From contig FR895576.1 in the NCBI GenBank assembly GCA_000434435.1, forward strand, positions 1 to 20,692: a stretch of 20,692 bases of DNA. Reading direction: 5' to 3'. The notes under the pieces were generated by a model. That model did no database searches. It saw only the letters and a list, made by a program, of their open reading frames with translations, and was not told the origin of the DNA. Of this stretch, positions 15,551 through 20,692 are shown piece after piece. Position numbers and translations under genes: made by a program. Position 1 is the first letter of the stretch. The number at the start of each line of letters is the position of its first letter. Origin of the DNA: Firmicutes bacterium CAG:475. Lineage in GTDB: Bacteria; Bacillota; Clostridia; Christensenellales; CAG-917.

Positions 15551-16333
15551 ATGGAAAGCAAAAAAGAAATCGTCGTATTGAGCGGCGCAGGACACAAGGG
15601 TATCGTAAAAATCAAAGGCGCGACAGGTTCGGAAAATACTGTCAAAGGTTCGTGCAACCTCGACTTCCGGCCCTCAAACGCAACGCTGTATCTTGTCGGT
15701 GACAATATCGCAAAAATAGGACTTCACGACACCAATACGGAGTTTGAAGTGCCGTTTTGTGCAAAAACGGAGTTCGGATGCGTCGTAAGATCAAGCTCGC
15801 TGACTATGTTCGGCGGCAATATTCCAAACGGCAAAATATTGAAAAGGATAGACGAATTTCAAAAACAAAACGCACTGAAAGCAACCGCCGAAACGTGCGC
15901 GAATAAACAAGCGCAAAATGCAAAACCCGTTGCACAAGTAAACGAACAAACCGGCGATAAAATCACGATAGGCGCAACACTCAAAGACTTAAATCTTGAC
16001 GAATGGACAAAATACGACGGCAACAATTTTTATTATGCCGTAAAGCCGCAAATCGACGAACTTTTCGTGCGCTACCCTGAAGAAAAGATTTTGAACGACG
16101 CCGTTGCAAATTCAAAATGGGCGCACGTTCAAACGGGCGAAGATTACTATGTCGTGGGCGTGTTGTTCAACGACGACGAGCCGTCTTTCATATGTTACGG
16201 AGTGCCTGCAAGCTCCAAGCAAAATCCTCCGTCCGAACTTGAAAACGCTTGCGTTTGGCTGCCTGTCGGCGACGGTAGCGGCGGCTACTGGGTGATATAT
16301 CAATCCGCCCGCACAGGCGAAATCGTGAAGTAA
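15551..16333 (+). CDS. Two-domain protein of unknown function
   Basis: A 260-residue soluble protein that I cannot name. The ATG at 15551 is chosen because GAGAGG ends five bases upstream; an in-frame GTG at 15545 overlaps that site. There is no signal peptide or membrane segment. Residues about 6-95 look like a beta-rich domain (EIVVLSGAGHKGIVKIKG, LYLVGDNIAKIGLHD). Residues about 105-137 are an Ala/Gln/Lys/Asn-rich linker. Residues about 145-257 form a second domain with YYAVKPQIDELFVRYPEE, NSKWAHVQTGEDYYVVGVLF, ICYGVPA and WLPVGDGSGGYWVIYQ. From memory, proteins with this C-terminal pattern recur as uncharacterised proteins in Firmicutes. It stands alone, divergent from the dehydratase. 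Confidence 0.75.
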   Translation: MESKKEIVVLSGAGHKGIVKIKGATGSENTVKGSCNLDFRPSNATLYLVGDNIAKIGLHDTNTEFEVPFCAKTEFGCVVRSSSLTMFGGNIPNGKILKRIDEFQKQNALKATAETCANKQAQNAKPVAQVNEQTGDKITIGATLKDLNLDEWTKYDGNNFYYAVKPQIDELFVRYPEEKILNDAVANSKWAHVQTGEDYYVVGVLFNDDEPSFICYGVPASSKQNPPSELENACVWLPVGDGSGGYWVIYQSARTGEIVK

Positions 16334-16353
16334 TTGCGCCGAATGCAAAACAC

Positions 16354-16478
16354 TTGTCACCCATCTTTTCAAGATGGCTTGACAAATATTTTGGCGCAAA
16401 CGTCCTGTCACAAACAAATCAGAGCATTTGTTTGTGACGTAAGGGGTTGCAACTTTGAGGCGGCTCTGCAGTTGCAAC
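16354..16478. repeat. Cluster of three consecutive hairpins
   Basis: First, TTGTC plus CCATCTT (16354-16367) against AAGATGG plus GACAA (16371-16385). Second, a perfect 13-bp stem GTCACAAACAAAT (16407-16419) with ATTTGTTTGTGAC (16426-16438) and a 6-base loop. Third, GTTGCAACT (16446-16454) with AGTTGCAAC (16470-16478). None has a convincing T tract, though the first may serve as a weak terminator of the unknown gene that ends 20 bases upstream. Confidence 0.6.
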
Positions 16479-16665
16479 GGCAAAAGTGGATGCTCACAAT
16501 GATTCTTCGTCGCTCTATATTATTCGGCTCCGCCTGTCTACGAGCAACGTTTGTGCGGCTTCGAAATCAGATTTATAAAACGTATAAAACCGCGATATTG
16601 AGATGAAGAACGCGAAAGACACGGTTTTAACTGGCTAAGACTCTCAAATAGATGAAGAACAAGGA

Positions 16666-16728
16666 AACGCCCGTCTGAAACAAAACCCAACGTACAAAAC
16701 GTACGTGATTTTGGAGCAGACGGGCGTT
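16666..16728 (-). terminator. Long hairpin, probable terminator of the decarboxylase operon
   Basis: A perfect 12-bp stem AACGCCCGTCTG (16666-16677) with CAGACGGGCGTT (16717-16728); the loop contains a second stem ACGTAC/GTACGT. It starts 29 bases after the oadB stop. The minus-strand tail after the stem is only moderately T-rich (TTTCCTTGTTC). Confidence 0.6.
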
Positions 16729-16757
16729 GACACAGTTATTCGCTAAATCAGACGGTT

Positions 16758-17960
16758 TTAGCCGAAGACGGCTAGAAGGAAACCTGCCGCAACCGCCGAC
16801 CCGATAACGCCGGCAACGTTGGGTCCCATGGCGTGCATGAGAAGATAGTTACCTTTGTTGTATTGAAGTCCTACGGTGTTGGAAACACGCGCCGCCATAG
16901 GCACTGCGGACACGCCTGCCGAACCGATGAGCGGATTGATTTTGCCTTTTGAAACGACGTAGAGCAATTTGCCGATGAGCAAGCCGCAGATTGTTGCGAG
17001 CACGAAACCTGCAAGACCGAGGAACACGATTTTGAGCGTAGACAAGGTAAGGAAGGTCGAGCCGACTGCGGTTGCGCCGACGGAAATGCCGAGGAACAAC
17101 GTGACGATGTTCATAAGCGCGTTTTGTGCCGTATCGCTCAAACGCTCGGTGACGCCGCACTCGCGCAAAAGGTTGCCGAACATCAAGCTGCCGAGAAGAG
17201 GCGCAACGGAGGGCAAAAGCAACGACACGACGATTGTAACGAGAATCGGGAAAATGATTTTTTCTCTCTTGCTGACTTTGCGAGTGGATTGCATAACCGT
17301 CATACGCTCTTTCTTCGTGGTGAGCATCTTCATAAAAGGAGGCTGCAAGAGCGGAATGAGTGCCATATACGAATATGCCGCAACGGCGATAGGTGCAAGA
17401 AGTTCAGGCGCAAGCGACTTTGTAAGGAAGATAGCCGTCGGGCCGTCCGCGCCTGCGATGATTGAAATCGAAGCGGCTTGTCCGCCGTTGAATCCAAGCG
17501 CAGCCGCGAGAATAAGCACAAGGTAAATGCCTCCTTGCGCCGCCGCGCCGAGAATGAGCGAGCTGGGACGAGAAAGCATGGGACCGAAGTCGGTCATCGC
17601 GCCGACGCCAATGAATATCAAGCAAGGATAAACACCAGTCTTGACGCCGATGTAAAGCATATCGAGCAAGCCGCCCTTTTGCAGAACGTGGAGATAATCC
17701 ACTCCTTTTTCAACAGCCTCGGCTCCCGTCCACCATTCGGGGTGGAAAATTTTGTCGCCGTCGAGCGCGGGAAGGTTTGTGAGAAGCATGCCGAACGCAA
17801 TGCCCACAAGAAGCAACGGCTCGAACTGCTTTTTGATGCCGAGATAAAGGAATACGAGCGCAACTATAATCATGACGATGTTTTGCCAACCGCCTGCCTC
17901 GCCGAAGAGGTGATAGCCGCTGCTATTCCATATATTTTTTAAGATTTCGCCTATATCCAT
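16758..17960 (-). CDS. oadB: Na+-translocating decarboxylase beta subunit
   Basis: A 400-residue polytopic membrane protein with about ten hydrophobic segments. The OadB/GcdB/MmdB family carries carboxybiotin decarboxylation and Na+ export. The diagnostic IIAGADGPTAIFLTK segment (about residues 166-180) holds the conserved Asp of the ion path, and the C-terminal NTVGLQYNKGNYLLMHAMGPNVAGVIGSA-type region is another family block. GAGAGG lies six bases before the ATG. It is the last gene of a four-gene cluster, ten bases after the biotin carrier gene. The beta subunit alone does not reveal whether oxaloacetate, methylmalonyl-CoA or glutaconyl-CoA is the substrate; the linked alpha subunit points to oxaloacetate. 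Confidence 0.95.
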   Translation of the reverse strand: MDIGEILKNIWNSSGYHLFGEAGGWQNIVMIIVALVFLYLGIKKQFEPLLLVGIAFGMLLTNLPALDGDKIFHPEWWTGAEAVEKGVDYLHVLQKGGLLDMLYIGVKTGVYPCLIFIGVGAMTDFGPMLSRPSSLILGAAAQGGIYLVLILAAALGFNGGQAASISIIAGADGPTAIFLTKSLAPELLAPIAVAAYSYMALIPLLQPPFMKMLTTKKERMTVMQSTRKVSKREKIIFPILVTIVVSLLLPSVAPLLGSLMFGNLLRECGVTERLSDTAQNALMNIVTLFLGISVGATAVGSTFLTLSTLKIVFLGLAGFVLATICGLLIGKLLYVVSKGKINPLIGSAGVSAVPMAARVSNTVGLQYNKGNYLLMHAMGPNVAGVIGSAVAAGFLLAVFG

Positions 17961-17970
17961 ACAAAACCTC

Positions 17971-18366
17971 TCAGTTCAAATCGCAAAGCGGTGCGCCGGT
18001 GTTGACGCTTGCGCCCTTTTGCACGAACACTTGTCCGATTTTGCCGTCTTTGTCGGCGTAAATCTCGTTTTCCATCTTCATCGCTTCGAGGATGAAGAGC
18101 ACGTCGCCTTTCTTAACTTGTTGTCCGCTTGTCACCTTGACGGCGTTGATTGTGCCGGGCATAGGTGCTGTGACGGAATTTGCGCCCGCGCTTTGAGGTG
18201 CGGCGGCAGGTGCGGCCGCTGCGACCGTTTGTGCAGGAGCGGAAGTTTCCGCAACTGCGGGTGCGCTTTGAGGAAGCGCGGCTTCGTATTCGGCTTGAAT
18301 GACGGCTTCGCCCTTTTCAACTTCCACTTCGTAAATTTTTCCGTTTAACGTAACTTTGTAAATCAT
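17971..18366 (-). CDS. Biotin carboxyl carrier protein of the decarboxylase
   Basis: A 131-residue free-standing biotin carrier. The N-terminal part (1-30) begins with YKVTLNGKIYEVEVE, followed by an Ala/Pro-rich flexible linker (about 30-62) and a biotinyl domain (about 64-131). The biotin attachment site is EAMKMEN with K97, flanked by APMPGTI and by VKKGDVLFI. It shuttles the carboxyl group from the alpha subunit to the membrane beta subunit. Its ATG overlaps the upstream oadG stop by four bases (ATGA), so the two are translationally coupled. In Klebsiella OadA this domain is fused to the alpha subunit; here it is separate, like MmdC or GcdC. Confidence 0.94.
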   Translation of the reverse strand: MIYKVTLNGKIYEVEVEKGEAVIQAEYEAALPQSAPAVAETSAPAQTVAAAAPAAAPQSAGANSVTAPMPGTINAVKVTSGQQVKKGDVLFILEAMKMENEIYADKDGKIGQVFVQKGASVNTGAPLCDLN

Positions 18367-18797
18367 TTTTCTTCATCCTCCACTCTCTTGATGGATTTGA
18401 AACGCAACTCGTTGAGCGGCGTATTTGTCTGGTCTGCGACGATTGCCATAATCATAGCGGCGTCGCGCTCGTCCGTGTTGATAAGTTTAAGCTCTCCGCA
18501 AGTGCCTTTTGCAAGGGGTTGCTCGACCTTTTCGGATGCAACATCCTCTTCTTTTTTATCCTTTTTCCAAAACGTCATTTTGGCTTTGAGGTTTTGCACC
18601 TTGTCATTCCACTCGGGATGCTTTTCTTTGAGCTTCTCGCTTCCGTCGAATATTTTGCCGACAAGCGAAACGATGAGCATAAGCAAAATCAAGACGATAA
18701 ACACAACCAAGATGCCGATGAGTGCAAGCAAAAGCGCGTCGGTCACTTTGAGAGGGTCGGTTCTATTCAAGATTCCGCAAAGAATGATATCGTTCAT
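18363..18797 (-). CDS. OadG-like gamma/delta subunit of Na+-pumping decarboxylase
   Basis: A 144-residue protein with one N-terminal membrane helix (about residues 20-45, LLLALIGILVVFIVLILLML) and a cytoplasmic charged tail, the layout of OadG or MmdD. The helix anchors and assembles the complex; in the Klebsiella enzyme the tail binds the alpha subunit. The tail here is longer than in classical OadG and carries a FWKKDKKEED stretch followed by GELKLINTDERDAAMIMAIVA, a segment typical of the MmdD-like delta subunits. AAGAGG precedes the ATG by six bases, and the gene starts ten bases after oadA ends. Confidence 0.87.
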   Translation of the reverse strand: MNDIILCGILNRTDPLKVTDALLLALIGILVVFIVLILLMLIVSLVGKIFDGSEKLKEKHPEWNDKVQNLKAKMTFWKKDKKEEDVASEKVEQPLAKGTCGELKLINTDERDAAMIMAIVADQTNTPLNELRFKSIKRVEDEEK

Positions 18798-18807
18798 AGT
18801 TCACCTC

Positions 18808-20211
18808 TTATTCTTCAACGGGAGAAATGGTGTATTTGACCACTTTTTCTTCTTTCGCTTTACGAGCCGCGAAATACTTTTCGGTCACTTGCGGGAAGAG
18901 GATGTAAGAAAGCACGTCCTCATCGTTCTTTGCAATGCCTTTAAGCTCTTCTTTGGTCTTTTCAAAGACGGGTTCGAGAGTGTCGGCATATCTGCCTTCG
19001 ACGGGCTTTTCGTCGCCGAGAGCCTTTTTGACGACTTCGGGATTGATAGGCGCGGGAGAAGTGCCGTACTCGCCTCTGCAATATGCTTTGACTTCTTTGG
19101 AGATGTTCTTGTATCTCTCGCCGCTGAGAACGTTATTGGTTGCTTGCACGCCGACCATTTGGCTAATAGGAGTGACGAGCGGCGGATAACCGAGATCTGC
19201 TCTGACCTTTGGCGTTTCGATAAGCACTTGCTCGAATTTGTCCATAGCGTTTTGCGCTTTGAGTTGGGACACGAGGTTGGAAAGCATACCGCCGGGCACT
19301 TTGTAGGTGAGTGCGTCGGTATCCGTCGTGAGCATCTTGGGATTGAGAGTGCCGTCTTTGAGATAGCCGTCTCTGATGGGTTTGAAGAAATCGTTGACTT
19401 CTTTGAGCACTGCGTCGTCAAGTCCCGTTTCGTATCCGAGTTGTTTGAGCGCGATGTTGATGGTTTCGGTTGCGGGTTGGCTGGTGCCGCCGCTGAAACA
19501 AGAGGTTGCCGTATCGATGACGTCAACGCCTGCTTCGATTGCCTTCATATACGTCATATACGCCATACCCGTGGTGCAATGCGTGTGCAAAACGACGGGG
19601 ATTTTGACCTCGTTTTTGATTGCGCCGATAAGCTCGTATGCCTCGAACGGAGTCATCGTGCCTGCCATATCCTTCACACAGATGGTTGCAACGCCCATTT
19701 CTTCGAGTTGTTTTGCAAGCTTTGCAAACGCTTCGAGAGTGTGGACGGGGCTTTGCGTATAGCTGATTGCGCCGGAAACAGTTGCGCCGCACTTGATTGC
19801 CGTTTTGGTTGCGGTTTCGAGATTGCGCACGTCGTTGAGCGCGTCGAAAATACGAATGATGTCGATGCCGTTGTCAACGGATTTTTCAACGAACATCTTG
19901 ACGATTTCGTCGGGATAATGCTTGTAGCCGAGAAGGTTTTGACCTCTGAGCAACATCTGAAGTTTCGTGTTGGGCATAGCCTTACGCAAATTGCGCAAAC
20001 GTTGCCAAGGATCTTCGTCGAGATACCTCAAACACACGTCGAAAACCGCACCGCCCCAGCACTCGACAGAGTAATAACCGGCTTTGTCCATTGTGGGAAG
20101 GATGTCGGCAAATTTAGAATACGGCAAGCGCGTAGCAATCAAAGATTGGTTTGCGTCGCGGAGCACCGTTTCTGTAAAAAGAACTTTCTTTTGAGCAAAT
20201 TCTTTTCCCAT
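18808..20211 (-). CDS. oadA: Oxaloacetate decarboxylase alpha subunit (carboxyltransferase; PycB-like)
   Basis: A 467-residue cytoplasmic protein. It moves the carboxyl group of oxaloacetate to biotin, giving pyruvate. The N-terminal FTETVLRDANQSLIATR contains the Asp metal ligand of the HMGL-like TIM barrel; VECWGGAVFDVCLRYL, LRGQNLLGYKHYPD and IRIFDALND follow, and the HTH metal site is in VVLHTHCTTGMAY near residue 208. The conserved carboxylase C-domain covers about 300-450. There is no fused biotin domain, which explains the length against about 590 in Klebsiella. GGAGG lies nine bases before the ATG. A pyruvate carboxylase B subunit is the alternative, but the linked oadB and oadG favour the Na+ pump. 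Confidence 0.93.
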   Translation of the reverse strand: MGKEFAQKKVLFTETVLRDANQSLIATRLPYSKFADILPTMDKAGYYSVECWGGAVFDVCLRYLDEDPWQRLRNLRKAMPNTKLQMLLRGQNLLGYKHYPDEIVKMFVEKSVDNGIDIIRIFDALNDVRNLETATKTAIKCGATVSGAISYTQSPVHTLEAFAKLAKQLEEMGVATICVKDMAGTMTPFEAYELIGAIKNEVKIPVVLHTHCTTGMAYMTYMKAIEAGVDVIDTATSCFSGGTSQPATETINIALKQLGYETGLDDAVLKEVNDFFKPIRDGYLKDGTLNPKMLTTDTDALTYKVPGGMLSNLVSQLKAQNAMDKFEQVLIETPKVRADLGYPPLVTPISQMVGVQATNNVLSGERYKNISKEVKAYCRGEYGTSPAPINPEVVKKALGDEKPVEGRYADTLEPVFEKTKEELKGIAKNDEDVLSYILFPQVTEKYFAARKAKEEKVVKYTISPVEE

Positions 20212-20241
20212 TTGATAGCCTCCAAAAAATGATTCATTTTA

Positions 20242-20270
20242 AGTATAACAAATTATATTTGCAAGTCCAA
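20242..20270 (-). promoter_or_regulatory. Predicted sigma-A promoter of the oad operon
   Basis: On the minus strand TTGGAC (20270-20265) and TATACT (20247-20242) are 17 bases apart, 30 bases before the oadA ATG. Confidence 0.65.
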
Positions 20271-20334
20271 CACTTTTTGAAAAATATAGATAAAAAAATA
20301 TTTATTTAATAATTGTATTATAAACAAGAAGAAA

Positions 20335-20357
20335 AATGCGACACAAAGTGCCGCATT
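20335..20357 (-). terminator. Hairpin with T-rich tail on the minus strand
   Basis: AATGCG-CAC and GTG-CGCATT arms with one mismatch enclose AAA (20335-20357). On the minus strand the stem is followed by TTTCTTCTTG, so it could terminate a transcript entering from beyond the window and insulate the oad promoter. Confidence 0.5.
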
Positions 20358-20426
20358 GCTCAAACTGCGCCGAGGTTATGACAACCGCCCCAAATGTCAT
20401 TCCGAGGAGTAAAGCGACGTGGGAAT
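20354..20426. repeat. Dispersed repeat, copy 2
   Basis: A second copy of the repeat at 14290-14362, in the same orientation, 67 of 73 positions identical with the last 45 identical. Both copies end at GTGGGAAT on the plus strand, after which the sequences diverge, which marks one border of the unit. Confidence 0.85.
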
Positions 20427-20692
20427 CCCCTAAATAGGATTGAAAACAAAGTGGCGGTTGCCATCCACCGCACTTGTTCTCACAATTTCTACCGCGCAGA
20501 AAATCTTTGCTATCAGTTCGAGCATGGATAAAAACTCCTGCCACAGTTCCGCAAGATTGTCTGCTTGGTGTGCGCGCCTTTGGCGCAAGCGGATGAACGA
20601 AAACTTATTCAGGGCATTCTTATACACGGAATGTGCATATTTAGGGTGCGAGCCGCAACGGCGGCGAGAAATTGGAGCGCCGAGCTTTCGTC
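20427..20692. other. Right-edge stretch without a recognisable gene
   Basis: A minus-strand frame is open from at least 20679 down to the stop at 20430 (over 80 codons, reaching toward the window edge), with text such as RAHQADNLAELWQEFLSMLELIAKIF. I do not recognise it. It has no visible start signal and sits beside a dispersed repeat, so it may be the tail of a gene outside the window, a decayed element, or chance. A GCGCC-TTT-GGCGC hairpin lies at about 20574-20586. Confidence 0.3.

Larger units (their letters stand above)
16334..16757. other. Gene-free, hairpin-rich stretch
   Basis: These 424 bases hold no convincing gene. A 90-codon open frame on the plus strand from 16334 begins directly at the previous stop, lacks a ribosome binding site and matches nothing I know. 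The stretch contains three consecutive hairpins at 16354-16478, a GATTCTTCGTCGCT at 16501-16514 that resembles the dispersed repeat end, and the terminator-like stem at 16666-16728. Confidence 0.6.

Noticed and set aside
16334..16606. 90-codon plus-strand open frame
   Set aside because: It starts at the base after the previous stop, has no ribosome binding site and spans three hairpins; it is better read as non-coding.
18388..20232. 614-codon plus-strand open frame
   Set aside because: It lies opposite the clearly recognisable oadA and oadG genes and has no ribosome binding site or known motif.
1..20692. CRISPR array, prophage or complete insertion sequence
   Set aside because: No regularly spaced direct repeats, phage structural genes or recognisable transposase frame was found.

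Overview
The window looks like a chromosomal segment of an uncultured anaerobic Firmicute, probably Clostridia. The pointers are the Pta-AckA acetate pathway, a Na+-pumping biotin-dependent decarboxylase, a 2-hydroxyacyl-CoA dehydratase relative, the TmcAL/YlbJ pair also known from Bacillus, an rpmF-plsX-rnc-smc order, AGGAGG-type ribosome binding sites and TTG starts on smc and tmcAL. The genus cannot be read from the sequence alone.

Layout. 1-2356 (+): 3' end of ileS, overlapped by a COG1092-type SAM methyltransferase, then an RluA-family pseudouridine synthase and a terminator. 2618-5546 (-): a small sigma-region-4-like protein, a YlbJ-like membrane protein and tmcAL. 5588-7857 (+): pta-ackA, facing away from tmcAL across overlapping promoters. 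7964-14093 (+): rpmF behind a perfect consensus promoter, a 125-bp near-palindrome, plsX-rnc, a strong terminator, then smc. 14094-15324: a repeat mosaic and a convergent (-) 2-hydroxyacyl-CoA dehydratase subunit cut short by a dispersed repeat. 15551-16333 (+): a two-domain protein of unknown function. 16334-16757: a hairpin-rich gene-free stretch. 16758-20211 (-): oadA-oadG-biotin carrier-oadB. 20212-20692: oadA promoter and a second copy of the dispersed repeat.

Function. pta and ackA convert acetyl-CoA to acetate with ATP formation. The oad cluster couples decarboxylation, probably of oxaloacetate, to Na+ export. rpmF, plsX, rnc and smc join translation, phospholipid synthesis, RNA processing and chromosome organisation. 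No phage, CRISPR, tRNA, rRNA or complete insertion sequence was found. The least explained parts are the dispersed repeat that rebuilt the end of the dehydratase, the rpmF-plsX palindrome, the two-domain unknown protein and several hairpin clusters. I see no clear new multi-gene system.
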